Assembly: GCA_017459985.1 (NCBI GenBank)
Contig: JAFUBX010000001.1
Location: 1 to 64,000 of the forward strand
Direction of reading: 5' to 3'
Length of the DNA stretch: 64,000 nucleotides
From: Parasporobacterium sp.
GTDB taxonomy: Bacteria; Bacillota; Clostridia; Lachnospirales; Lachnospiraceae
Shown here: one piece after another, positions 24,898 through 33,260 of the stretch
Layout: the number at the start of each line of letters is the position of its first letter
Numbering within the stretch: position 1 is the stretch's first letter
Notes under the pieces: generated by a model
Database searches by the model: none
What the model was told of the DNA's origin: nothing
Seen by the model: the letters and a program-made list of their open reading frames with translations, nothing else
Translations under genes and position numbers: made by a program

Positions 24898-25809
24898 CTA
24901 CCTTTCCGGCTTTATAAATATACCGCCAAAATCTTCCAGTTCTTTTGCTTTTTCCCTGATCCTGTCTTTGTTCTCAGCTGCAAGTTTATGACTTGCACCG
25001 ATCTCGCCGCGGTGGTCATTTTCTCCCCATACAGTAAAGCGGTTATGCTCCATGATATCGTCTGCCCACCGGATCCTGATCTTTCCATTCTCTATCGCAA
25101 GCTCTCCGGTTGCAGCGCAGTATGGGCAGCGAACCTTGCTGCCGCCGGTCATCTCCAACAGACTGATATGGCATACAGGACAGATACCTTCATCGCCTTC
25201 ATAGCCGAAGGACTCTCCCCGCTCTCTCTTCAGCAGCGCTTCTCCGACTCTCCGCCCGAGCAGTTTTGCCCGCTCCATCAGGTCTTCCCGGCAGCCGACC
25301 ATGCCCGGAGCTGTATTATGCCCTGCAATCAGGCGGTCTACAACCTGTGCACTCTTGCTGAGATTGCAGAGAATCAGGTTTACAATGGGTTCCGTAAAAT
25401 CGATCCAGTCCGATCCTCCTATAGATATGACTGCACCGACCTTTGGATTGCTCCTGCACGCCTGCTGAAAATCTTTTCCCACGCCGAGAGCCCGGTTGAC
25501 CAGATTCACCATAGCGCCGGATGGGATCATATCGTAGACCGGAGCAGTGACCAGGAATCCGTCTGCCTCCAGGATATGCTCCTTCAGAAATCCCAGATCA
25601 TCATCCTGGTAGACACAGTCTCCGTTTCCTCCGGTGGTAAGTCCTCTCATACACGTTTCACAGCCGGAGCAGAAATGCAGCTGGATATCTTTCATCCGGA
25701 TCACTTCCACCTCCGCACCTGTTATAGCCTTTGCTTCCTTCAGTGCAGCTTTCAGGAGCAATTCATTATTGCCGCCCGCTCTTCCACCGCTGATAGCCAG
25801 TATTTTCAT
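24898..25809 (-). CDS. Flavodoxin-fold NAD(P)H-dependent reductase with zinc-ribbon insertion
   Basis: 303 residues. The N-terminal half is an FMN reductase-type flavodoxin fold: KILAISGGRAGGNNELLLKAAL, a cysteine-rich CSGCETCMRG loop and the flavin-binding TAPVYDMIPSGAMVNLVNRA. The C-terminal part adds a four-cysteine ribbon at Cys210, Cys213, Cys228 and Cys231 (CPVC...CPYC), which is not part of the usual fold and may bind zinc. It may reduce the imported substrate or protect against redox stress. It is 21 nt from the dctM stop. Confidence 0.75.
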   Translation of the reverse strand: MKILAISGGRAGGNNELLLKAALKEAKAITGAEVEVIRMKDIQLHFCSGCETCMRGLTTGGNGDCVYQDDDLGFLKEHILEADGFLVTAPVYDMIPSGAMVNLVNRALGVGKDFQQACRSNPKVGAVISIGGSDWIDFTEPIVNLILCNLSKSAQVVDRLIAGHNTAPGMVGCREDLMERAKLLGRRVGEALLKRERGESFGYEGDEGICPVCHISLLEMTGGSKVRCPYCAATGELAIENGKIRIRWADDIMEHNRFTVWGENDHRGEIGASHKLAAENKDRIREKAKELEDFGGIFIKPER

Positions 25810-25830
25810 ATCTTGTTCCTTTCCAATGGA

Positions 25831-27129
25831 TTATGATGTGTAGCCGAATACCTTCGGAAGCAGCAGGACTACATCCGGCAGATAGGCCAGTATAAATGTT
25901 GTAGCAAACGAGGCGATCACAAAGGGCCAGATATTTTTGACCAATGGCTTAAATCCAACCCCTGAAACATTACAGGTGATAAACAAAACCTGTCCTACAG
26001 GTGGCGTGATCATACCGATCGTGATCATCAGCGAGAAGATAATGCCAAAATGCACCACATCCATCCCGATTGCCTGGATCAGCGGGAACATGACCGGGAT
26101 AAAAATCAGGGTTGCTGATGACATATCAAGGACACATCCTACCAGCACAAGTATAAAGAGAATCAGTAAAATGATCAGATATTTGTTGGTGGTAAGAGAG
26201 GTAATGGCAGAAATGATCTTGGTCGGGATATTGTCTTTGGCCATGGTCCAGGCAAGAAGATTGCCGAACGCAATGATCATAAAGATCGCGCCAGTAGAGA
26301 TTGCTGACCGGAACATCATTTCCGGGATCTTTTTAAAGTTTAGTTCCCGATAGATCAGGCTGGCGATAAACGCTGCCACAACCGCTACTGCTCCGGCTTC
26401 CACAGCCGTGCAGAATCCAGTCAGAACGCCGCCAATGATAATGGTCGGCACCAGAAGAGCAGGAATGGCTTTTACAAAGGAAAGCAGGAACTGCTTCCAA
26501 CTGAACCGGCCTTCAGGTTTTTTGATGTTCTTTCCGATCTTCCCGTTTTTCCTCGTCGTGATGAAGACCGTAATACAGTACGCAAGTGCAAGGATCACCC
26601 CGGGGATGATACCTGCAATAAACATATATTTGATAGATACTTCCGTCAGATAGCAGTAAAAGATAAACATCGTGCTGGGCGGAATGATAGGACCCAGCAC
26701 AGAAGCGCCTGAGATCAGGGCTCCTGAGAAGGATCTGGGATAACCATCTTTTTCCAGTTCTCCAGGAAGGATCTGATTAAGCAATGCTGCATTGGCCTGG
26801 GCAGAACCCAGAATTGCTGCCAGGATCGCAGAAAGCGCGATCGTACAATAGGCTAATCCCCCACGAACATGGCCCAAAAAAGAACGAAGAAACTCCAGCA
26901 GTCTTTTTGTGATGCCGCCTCCGTTCATGATCTCTCCTGCCATGATGAAAAAGGGAATACAGGATATACTGATAATATTGACCGCATTGAACATTCGTCC
27001 GATGATAATACCGAAATAGGAAGCATTTCCCATCATGGCGATATGTGCAACGCCAAACATTCCCAACGCAATGGCGATGGGCATGCCGATACACAGGAGA
27101 ACGGCAAAAACAAGAATCGCAACGATCAT
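25831..27129 (-). CDS. dctM: TRAP transporter large permease DctM
   Basis: 432 residues, about twelve hydrophobic segments, typical of the TRAP M subunit that couples uptake to a sodium gradient. Recognisable are GMPIAIALGMFGVAHI near the start, GSAQANAALLNQILPGELEKDGYPRSFSGALISGASVLGPIIPPST in the middle, and IGMITPPVGQVLFITCNVSG towards the end. Its start overlaps the dctQ stop by 4 nt. TRAP systems import carboxylates or related acids. Confidence 0.93.
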   Translation of the reverse strand: MIVAILVFAVLLCIGMPIAIALGMFGVAHIAMMGNASYFGIIIGRMFNAVNIISISCIPFFIMAGEIMNGGGITKRLLEFLRSFLGHVRGGLAYCTIALSAILAAILGSAQANAALLNQILPGELEKDGYPRSFSGALISGASVLGPIIPPSTMFIFYCYLTEVSIKYMFIAGIIPGVILALAYCITVFITTRKNGKIGKNIKKPEGRFSWKQFLLSFVKAIPALLVPTIIIGGVLTGFCTAVEAGAVAVVAAFIASLIYRELNFKKIPEMMFRSAISTGAIFMIIAFGNLLAWTMAKDNIPTKIISAITSLTTNKYLIILLILFILVLVGCVLDMSSATLIFIPVMFPLIQAIGMDVVHFGIIFSLMITIGMITPPVGQVLFITCNVSGVGFKPLVKNIWPFVIASFATTFILAYLPDVVLLLPKVFGYTS

Positions 27130-27650
27130 GACGTTATTACCTCCTCTTTCTGATCAGCATTCATTTTCTTCAGGCTGATGATATTTCCAATGACCTTTTC
27201 CACGGTAAACAGTGTCATGCACAGAAATCCAATGGGAATCCCCAGGTAGATCCAGCGGATGGATATTCCCCCCAATTCAATACTCTTCTGATTGACAATA
27301 GATGGCTTGAAAAATGTTTCCGCCCCCATTTGGGTCAGCCAGAAGGCAAATGCCAGGATCAGAATATTAACGATGATTTCAAAAATAAGCTTCTTCTTTA
27401 CCCCGAACTTCTGTACCACCAAGTCAAAACTAACAAGCTGTCCCTTTCGGAAAGCAGCTGCACCGCCCAGGAACGTACACCAAACGATCATATATCTGAC
27501 CAGGACTTCGGACCACAGAAACGTCTGTGAGAAGAAATATCTCCGGATCACTTCCACAAAGGTCAGTAATGTCATGAAAATCAGCAGCGCTGCCACAAAG
27601 TATTTCAGGATTGTAAATATACAATCGCATATTTTAGATAGTATTTTCAT
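27126..27650 (-). CDS. dctQ: TRAP transporter small permease DctQ
   Basis: 174 residues with four hydrophobic segments; FLWSEVLVRYMIVWCTFLGGAAAFRKGQLVSFDL is the family's most conserved part. It lies behind a strong hairpin after dctP and overlaps dctM, the usual P-Q-M order. Confidence 0.9.
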   Translation of the reverse strand: MKILSKICDCIFTILKYFVAALLIFMTLLTFVEVIRRYFFSQTFLWSEVLVRYMIVWCTFLGGAAAFRKGQLVSFDLVVQKFGVKKKLIFEIIVNILILAFAFWLTQMGAETFFKPSIVNQKSIELGGISIRWIYLGIPIGFLCMTLFTVEKVIGNIISLKKMNADQKEEVITS

Positions 27651-27676
27651 AACTCATCTTCCTTCTGTAAGAAAAA

Positions 27677-27704
27677 GCATACCGGATGTTTCCATCCGGT
27701 ATGC
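27677..27704 (-). terminator. Attenuating stem-loop between dctP and dctQ
   Basis: A perfect 12-bp stem GCATACCGGATG / CATCCGGTATGC with a GAAA tetraloop on the minus strand followed by TTTTTCTT. It should end part of the transcripts after dctP, giving more binding protein than permease. Confidence 0.8.
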
Positions 27705-27721
27705 AGTTAAAGCGAGTTTTT

Positions 27722-28762
27722 TTATTCGGCTTCTTTCAAAGCTTCGACCGCGATAACGAAATCCTTCATCAGAGGATCCACATCATCTCCGGTATACTTG
27801 TCGATCAATGGCTGAACAGCTTCTACCCAGGCATCATAATCTGTCAGTTCGCTGACCACAACACCGTTTTCTTCCATTCCCTTCTTGCAGAAGGCATCTC
27901 CCTGAACGACAGTCTCAGAGAAGAATTTTTCCATGCACTCGTTCATAACGCCCTGCATGAAATCCCAGTAACCTTCCGGAAGAGAGTCTACAAAGTCTTT
28001 GTTGAATACATGGAAGGACGGATACGGATACATACCGATCTCTGTCCAGTTGGTAAGAACTTCAAAATGGTTCTGGAAGTAAGCAGAACCGTAGTTTACG
28101 TCTTCACCGGTAACCTGACCATTCTTTAATGCAGAGTATACTTCTGTGTAATCTACCGGGGTTGGATTGCAGCCTAACAGCTTGAGGGCTTCGGTTAACA
28201 TAGCAGAGGAAGCCGTACGGATCTTTTCGCCCTGGAGATCTGCCAGACAGGTAACCGGCTTGCTTACCATACCGATATGACGCATACCGGAGTCGATTGC
28301 ACCGCAGATATAAACTGTGCCAATATATTCTTCTGTTTGTTTGAGAATAGCTTGCCATTCCGGAGTATTCAGAGCCTTCCATTCCAGGTCATAGCTGGTG
28401 ATCAGGAAAGGCAGCTGGAAGATCTCACAGTTCGGATTATAAGACTGGTAAGTTGCAATACCTGCTGTACAGCCTTCGATCTGTCCGTCGATAGTCTGCT
28501 GGAAGGTTTCATATTGATTACCAAGAGCAGCACCGGGCTGATAATCCACAGTGATCATGCCGCCGGATTCTGTCTGGATCCTGTCGATCCACTCTTCGAT
28601 CATAGAAGAATCGGTAGAACCTTGCTTACCTGCGGATGCAAAGGTAAAGGAAACCGGGGTATCAAAATTGACTGCCGGGGCTTCTTCCGCAAACGCCGGA
28701 GTAATGCCGGCAACCATGACTGCTGCCAGAGTAACTGCCATTATTCTTTTAAAAAGTTTCAT
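27722..28762 (-). CDS. dctP: TRAP transporter solute-binding protein DctP
   Basis: 346 residues from the ATG at 28762, placed by an AAGGAGG just upstream; longer frames lack this. The signal peptide MKLFKRIMAVTLAAVMVAG ends at AFA-EE with no lipobox. The carboxylate-binding Arg is expected in LQGEKIRTASSAMLTEAL, followed by the family motif TEVYSALKNGQVTGEDVN. The ligand is probably an organic acid. It is the second gene of the operon, after NIPSNAP. Confidence 0.92.
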   Translation of the reverse strand: MKLFKRIMAVTLAAVMVAGITPAFAEEAPAVNFDTPVSFTFASAGKQGSTDSSMIEEWIDRIQTESGGMITVDYQPGAALGNQYETFQQTIDGQIEGCTAGIATYQSYNPNCEIFQLPFLITSYDLEWKALNTPEWQAILKQTEEYIGTVYICGAIDSGMRHIGMVSKPVTCLADLQGEKIRTASSAMLTEALKLLGCNPTPVDYTEVYSALKNGQVTGEDVNYGSAYFQNHFEVLTNWTEIGMYPYPSFHVFNKDFVDSLPEGYWDFMQGVMNECMEKFFSETVVQGDAFCKKGMEENGVVVSELTDYDAWVEAVQPLIDKYTGDDVDPLMKDFVIAVEALKEAE

Positions 28763-28808
28763 TGTTATCCTCCTTATGGTTTTATTTATAAAGCACCTCG
28801 CTTTATTA

Positions 28809-29489
28809 TTATTGAATGGGTGACATGGGCATAGCTTCCCAAATGTTACTGTCAAAATCCAGCAGACAACAAGACAGCTGTTTATAGGCCTGGCTATATG
28901 CCGCATCTTCTCGTAATACTTTTATAGTTTCCGTCCGTTCCTGCAGAGATCGGTACGCCCGCATCTCAAAGATACATTCCGGTCCGGAATCGCTGGTAAA
29001 ATAGCCCAGTGTATATGGAACAATCTTGTCTGCCAGAGGATAAAGACTGTCCCGGAATATATCCAGGGCTTCTTCCCGATAACCTGGCTTTATGAAATAC
29101 GTATTCCATTCGATCATTCTTTTTCCCACAGCTTCATCACGAAACACCGGATTATCCGGATTCCGGTCTTGGATAGGAGAAAAATCGGTGGGTATGATAC
29201 AGATACTTCTCTGGATCCTGATGCAGCCATCCGCTCCCTCTTCTCCGTTAGTGAACGCCTGCTTATCCATACTGGACAGATAGTTCCGCCGGCATTCATC
29301 CCGGTGATCATGGTCTTCATAGGCAAATAATTGGATTGTTGTATTGACTTCTTCATTCGAGCGGGTAAAAAGCCCCATGTTAAAGCCGAGAAATCTGGCG
29401 GTGATCGCATAACCCGATTCCTGATAGATCTTCAGAAACTTCCGGTAGTGATCTGGTTTATGGGTATAAGTTCTCATATCGATGATCAT
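28809..29489 (-). CDS. NIPSNAP family protein
   Basis: 226 residues with two ferredoxin-like alpha-beta repeats: MIIDMRTYTHKPDHYRKFLK, with QLFAYEDHDHRDECRR, and EWNTYFIKPGYREEALDIF, with IFEMRAYRSLQERTETIKVL. NIPSNAP proteins are small dimeric alpha-beta barrels sometimes found in catabolic operons, with no firm enzymatic role. As first gene of the TRAP-BKACE operon it lies divergent from a GntR regulator. Confidence 0.82.
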   Translation of the reverse strand: MIIDMRTYTHKPDHYRKFLKIYQESGYAITARFLGFNMGLFTRSNEEVNTTIQLFAYEDHDHRDECRRNYLSSMDKQAFTNGEEGADGCIRIQRSICIIPTDFSPIQDRNPDNPVFRDEAVGKRMIEWNTYFIKPGYREEALDIFRDSLYPLADKIVPYTLGYFTSDSGPECIFEMRAYRSLQERTETIKVLREDAAYSQAYKQLSCCLLDFDSNIWEAMPMSPIQ

Positions 29490-29528
29490 ATTCTATCTCA
29501 CCTCTTGATAAATCCCAGATGATTCGTG

Positions 29529-29553
29529 AAATCAAATATTGTATATTTGATTT
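29529..29553. promoter_or_regulatory. Operator-like palindrome 1 between NIPSNAP and GntR genes
   Basis: AAATCAAATAT and ATATTTGATTT are perfect 11-bp arms around TGT. It lies about 40 nt upstream of the NIPSNAP start and shares ATCAAAT with palindrome 2. It is most likely a binding site of the adjacent GntR protein. Confidence 0.65.
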
Positions 29554-29639
29554 ATTTACTATATAATCTGCCTGATAAAAATTCTATTCGTAAGAAAAAC
29601 AAAATTCCGTCGAATTGTTGGTTTATTTTTGAAATTAGA

Positions 29640-29671
29640 ATCAAATCTTAATCAATTTGCGAAGATTTGAT
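29640..29671. promoter_or_regulatory. Operator-like palindrome 2 just before the GntR start
   Basis: ATCAAATCTT (29640-29649) and AAGATTTGAT (29662-29671) form perfect 10-bp arms separated by 12 nt and end 14 nt before the regulator's start codon. This suggests autoregulation. Confidence 0.6.
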
Positions 29672-29685
29672 CAGAAAGATTTTGT

Positions 29686-30465
29686 ATGAAAGAGACTCTT
29701 TCTAAAAACGAGTACGCCTATCAGAGATTAAAGGAGGAAATCACTTCCGGGGTTTTTATACCCGGTGAAAAACTGGTAGTCGGCTCGATCAGCAAAAGAT
29801 ACCAAGTATCTCCCATGCCCGTGAGAAATGCTATTAACAAGCTTCAATCGGAAGGATTTGTAGCTGTCACCCCCATGTGCGGCGCCCGTGTGCATGTATG
29901 GAATTATGATACATTCTGCAGTCTGATGCAGATTTCCACTGTTCTTGAGAAAACCGCCTCAAGACTCGCGGCTCATTATGTGACGGAAGAGATTCTGGAA
30001 GAACTGCGGTCCATCTGCAAAAAAATGGAATCAGCCGGGTTATCACGGAATTTCCAGCTTTACGAGCAATACAATCATTCCTTTCATTTTCTGATCTACC
30101 GGCAATGCAGAAACGATGATCTGTACGAACATATACAGGAATTGCATGAAAAGACGTATCCCTACACTTCCATCTCTTTTCATATCAAAGGCAGGATCCA
30201 GCTGTCTATGGCTCAACACAAAGAATGGCTGGCGGCTTTGGAAAACCATGATCCGGACGCCAGTGAAGCCATCTGCAGTTTACAACGTGTCCAGTCCTAC
30301 AGCAATTTTCTGACTCATTTGGAAAGCTGTCTGGAACACCTTGACGACGGAGAAGCATACTATTATATATATGGGTTCGGAAGCACTTTTGCGAATATGT
30401 CAGTAGAGGAGATCAAAGAAAAACTATCCTCTTACCGAGAAGCAATGGATATCCTCCGAAACTGA
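29686..30465 (+). CDS. GntR family transcriptional regulator, divergent to the TRAP-BKACE operon
   Basis: 259 residues. N-terminal winged helix EYAYQRLKEEITSGVFIPGEKLVVGSISKRYQVSPMPVRNAINKLQSEGFV is a clear GntR domain, with the usual TPVREA altered to MPVRNA. The helical C-terminal domain (EYNHSFHF-like YEQYNHSFHFLIY) is FCD-like, and the C-terminus is unusually long. The ribosome binding site is weak (AGAAAGA). Divergent position and the two palindromes mark it as the local regulator. Confidence 0.88.
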   Translation: MKETLSKNEYAYQRLKEEITSGVFIPGEKLVVGSISKRYQVSPMPVRNAINKLQSEGFVAVTPMCGARVHVWNYDTFCSLMQISTVLEKTASRLAAHYVTEEILEELRSICKKMESAGLSRNFQLYEQYNHSFHFLIYRQCRNDDLYEHIQELHEKTYPYTSISFHIKGRIQLSMAQHKEWLAALENHDPDASEAICSLQRVQSYSNFLTHLESCLEHLDDGEAYYYIYGFGSTFANMSVEEIKEKLSSYREAMDILRN

Positions 30466-30529
30466 TCGAAGCGATTTATGCTTCTCACAGGAGCTCCGCT
30501 TGATATTCTGTGTAACACAAACTTTGACC

Positions 30530-31750
30530 TTATGAGAAATGGTCCTCCAGAATATACGCCTCATCCACCTTTGCTTCATCAATATCCATGCCGATCCCCG
30601 GCGTTTCCAGCGGCGTGAAGAATCCGTTTTCCGGGCGTACCGGATATTTCAGGAAATACTGGGATGCTTCCCCCACCAGCATCAGATATTCTTCAATGGG
30701 AACCACACTGGTGGGATAAATTGAGCTCATATGCGTTCCGACTCCGGGCAGGCTGTTATGGATGGATGCCAGCCGGTCATAGGCAGAGATCAGATCAATG
30801 ATCCGCCTGCACTCGGAGATTCCCCCACTCCAGGCCGGATCAGGCTGATAAAGCGCGCAGGCGTCTTTATCCAGCAGACTCTTATAGCCCCACCTCGTAT
30901 ATTCATGTTCCCCTCCGGAAATGGGAATACAACAGTGTTCATTGAGATAGGCATAGCTGTCCGTAAGATCCGGCATCATCGGTTCTTCGATCAGACAGAC
31001 ATTCAGTTCCTTCAGTCTCTGTGCGATCCGCAGAGTATAGCGTACATCCCAGCTGCTCCAGGCATCCAGCATAATGGAAATATCCTCCCCTACGGTTTCC
31101 CGGAGTGTCCGGAATATCTCCACGGTTTTTTTCATTCCTTCTTCGCCCTGCGCCGGCCCATAGGCGATCCCCCATTTGATCGCTGTGAATCCTTTTTCTT
31201 TTAGATCTTTTCCTGCCGTCCGGACACTCTCAAGATCCTGGGGATACCCGGCAGTATTGGCATAAGCGCGGATCTGTTTCTGTACTTTCCCGCCCAGCAT
31301 TTTATACAGCGGAAGTTTTGCTGCCTTGCAGCGGATATCCCACAGAGCACAGTCCACATAACTGATTGCCTGCATATTCTCGCCTTTTCGCCCATTGATG
31401 CAGCTGCGGTACATAATGTCCCATAACCGGTCCGCATCCCATGGATCCTGTCCCAGAAGGATCGGTTTCAGATAGGTATAAATATAGAAAGGAGGCATGG
31501 GATTGCTGATGGGTCCCACGACTCCTTCAATATTGGCATCTGTCTCGATGACCAGGAAATGATGTGTGATCTTGAAAGTGCCATCAGGCTGCGGCACATG
31601 GGTCACACTGATATGACCTTTTTTCTTATGATATTCGGGATGGATATCTGTCGGCGCAACACGCTGCACCTTTTTGTTGTCGTAGATCATTCCGCCGGGA
31701 TGCTCGTCAATCCCGACCAGTGTTCTTATCTTAACATCGGTGATTTTCAT
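30530..31750 (-). CDS. Enolase-superfamily sugar-acid dehydratase (mandelate racemase subgroup)
   Basis: 406 residues. Residues for magnesium binding lie in IMLDAWSSWD, CLIEEPMMPD and ISGGEHEYTRWGY; the catalytic Lys is in FTAIKWGIAYG and the late catalytic His in LASIHNSLPGVGTH. The GGEHEYTRWG stretch resembles rhamnonate-dehydratase-like members, so dehydration of a sugar acid to a 2-keto-3-deoxy acid is likely. The HpcH/HpaI aldolase nearby could cleave such a product (inference). Its promoter shares an operator block with the dihydroorotase-like gene. Confidence 0.85.
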   Translation of the reverse strand: MKITDVKIRTLVGIDEHPGGMIYDNKKVQRVAPTDIHPEYHKKKGHISVTHVPQPDGTFKITHHFLVIETDANIEGVVGPISNPMPPFYIYTYLKPILLGQDPWDADRLWDIMYRSCINGRKGENMQAISYVDCALWDIRCKAAKLPLYKMLGGKVQKQIRAYANTAGYPQDLESVRTAGKDLKEKGFTAIKWGIAYGPAQGEEGMKKTVEIFRTLRETVGEDISIMLDAWSSWDVRYTLRIAQRLKELNVCLIEEPMMPDLTDSYAYLNEHCCIPISGGEHEYTRWGYKSLLDKDACALYQPDPAWSGGISECRRIIDLISAYDRLASIHNSLPGVGTHMSSIYPTSVVPIEEYLMLVGEASQYFLKYPVRPENGFFTPLETPGIGMDIDEAKVDEAYILEDHFS

Positions 31751-31769
31751 AATGCTCTCCTTTATCCAG

Positions 31770-31817
31770 AAAAAAACGGGGTGTGGATCCTGTTTGGATT
31801 ATATCCACATCCCCGTT
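31770..31817 (-). terminator. Terminator of the MATE gene overlapping the next promoter
   Basis: On the minus strand AACGGGGATGTGGAT pairs with ATCCACACCCCGTT (one bulged base) and is followed by seven T residues at 31776-31770. It ends only 19 nt before the enolase-type start codon at 31750. Confidence 0.85.
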
Positions 31818-31845
31818 TTACGTCACGGTATTCCTATGTATACAT
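31798..31845 (-). promoter_or_regulatory. Promoter and operator of the enolase-type gene, inside the MATE terminator
   Basis: On the minus strand GTGACG (31826-31821), a 17-nt spacer and TATAAT (31803-31798). The TATAAT lies in the loop side of the terminator stem. The palindrome ATGTATACAT (31836-31845) sits immediately upstream of the -35 region. Bases 31822-31845 are a near copy of 20129-20152. Confidence 0.65.
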
Positions 31846-31847
31846 TT

Positions 31848-33239
31848 TCAGGCTGCCCTGTCCCGGGTCAGATTCTTCATCCAGTTGAACCGGTTGATCT
31901 TGACGACAGCCACAAAGCACTTCAGGATCTGATCGCATTTGAGGCAGGCGAACACGACCCAGGGCGGAGCGCCAAGCAAAAAAGCGATGATCGCGGAAGG
32001 CAGTACCACAAGAAACACAAAGATGGCATCATTTTTGAAGACAAAGCTGATATCGCCGCCGGACTTGACCAGGCCGAACAACCCGGCAGCCTGATAGCAG
32101 GTACCCACCGATGTTACAGACAGCACCAGGCAAAACTGTGCGGCGTACTGCGCAGTCTCGGGGGCAATTCCCCGATACAGGGAAATAAACGGCAGACGAA
32201 GAAGAAAGACCAGCAAACCGGTCACCAGCCCAAGTCCCAGGAACAAAACCTGGGTGGTCCGGGCATATTCTTTCATCAGTTCGGTCTTGCCCGCACCGAC
32301 GGTCTTGCCCGTGATGATCCCGACAGCAGCTGCGCTGCCGTTCATGGTAACATAAGCCAGTGAATTCATGGTATTGGCAATACTGACCGCTGCAATGACA
32401 TATTGATCAAATCTGCCCATGATGGCAGAATTGCTCATTAAATTGATACTCCAGACGACCTGGCCTCCGATCAGGGGAAGTCCGTAACGGATAAAATCCT
32501 TTCGCAGCACCGGATCTGTTTTCAGCAGATCGGAAAGGTCCATCTTAAGTTTCTGGTCCTTTTTAAAGACATACAGGAACATAACGGTCGTTTCCACGAT
32601 CCTGGAGATCAATGTCGCGATCGCAGCACCCTGGATCCCCATGGCAGGGAGTCCCAGTTTTCCGAAGATCAGGATATAATTGAGGCCGATGTTCACGACC
32701 AGGGAAATACCGGAAACGATCATTCCGATATTGGCTACCTCCACGCTGCGCATGGCAGCGATCAGAGACTGGGTCATACAGAAAAACAGATAGGAAAAAC
32801 AGACGATCCCAAGATATAAAGCACCATCCCGGATCACGGACGCTTCATGAGTAAAGATCCCGATAATACTTCCCGGCATACAGACACAGATAATGGTCAG
32901 GAGAGCTCCGAATCCGATAGAAAAATGGATCCCGATGGAAATGATCCTTTTGATGCTTTCCCTGTCCTGCCGCCCCCAGTACTGTGCAGCCAGGATCAGG
33001 ATAGCGCCTTCGATCCCTGCCGAGAACATCTGCAGGAACGTCTGGATCTGAGTCCCCATATAAACACCGGAAATGGCGGAATCCCCCAGGGTGCTCACCA
33101 TCAGATTGTCGGCAAAGGTGACGGCAAAGGTGATCAGGTTCTGGAGCGCCACCGGTATCGCGAGCCGGATCAGCGATCGATAGAAACTCTTGTCTCTTGT
33201 TAAAAGCAGATTTCTCGGTTGATAAGCTGCCTGATTCAT
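31848..33239 (-). CDS. MATE family multidrug/cation efflux protein
   Basis: 463 residues with about twelve hydrophobic segments in two halves (first: LIRLAIPVALQNLITFAVTFADNLMVSTLGDSAISGV; second: FIRYGLPLIGGQVVWSINLMSNSAIMGRF), the MATE pattern. It exports drugs or metabolites in exchange for sodium or protons. It follows truA by 21 nt and is likely the last gene of the long ribosomal/ECF operon, ended by the terminator at 31770-31817. Confidence 0.9.
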   Translation of the reverse strand: MNQAAYQPRNLLLTRDKSFYRSLIRLAIPVALQNLITFAVTFADNLMVSTLGDSAISGVYMGTQIQTFLQMFSAGIEGAILILAAQYWGRQDRESIKRIISIGIHFSIGFGALLTIICVCMPGSIIGIFTHEASVIRDGALYLGIVCFSYLFFCMTQSLIAAMRSVEVANIGMIVSGISLVVNIGLNYILIFGKLGLPAMGIQGAAIATLISRIVETTVMFLYVFKKDQKLKMDLSDLLKTDPVLRKDFIRYGLPLIGGQVVWSINLMSNSAIMGRFDQYVIAAVSIANTMNSLAYVTMNGSAAAVGIITGKTVGAGKTELMKEYARTTQVLFLGLGLVTGLLVFLLRLPFISLYRGIAPETAQYAAQFCLVLSVTSVGTCYQAAGLFGLVKSGGDISFVFKNDAIFVFLVVLPSAIIAFLLGAPPWVVFACLKCDQILKCFVAVVKINRFNWMKNLTRDRAA

Positions 33240-33260
33240 GTCTGTCCTGCTTTCCTGTAT

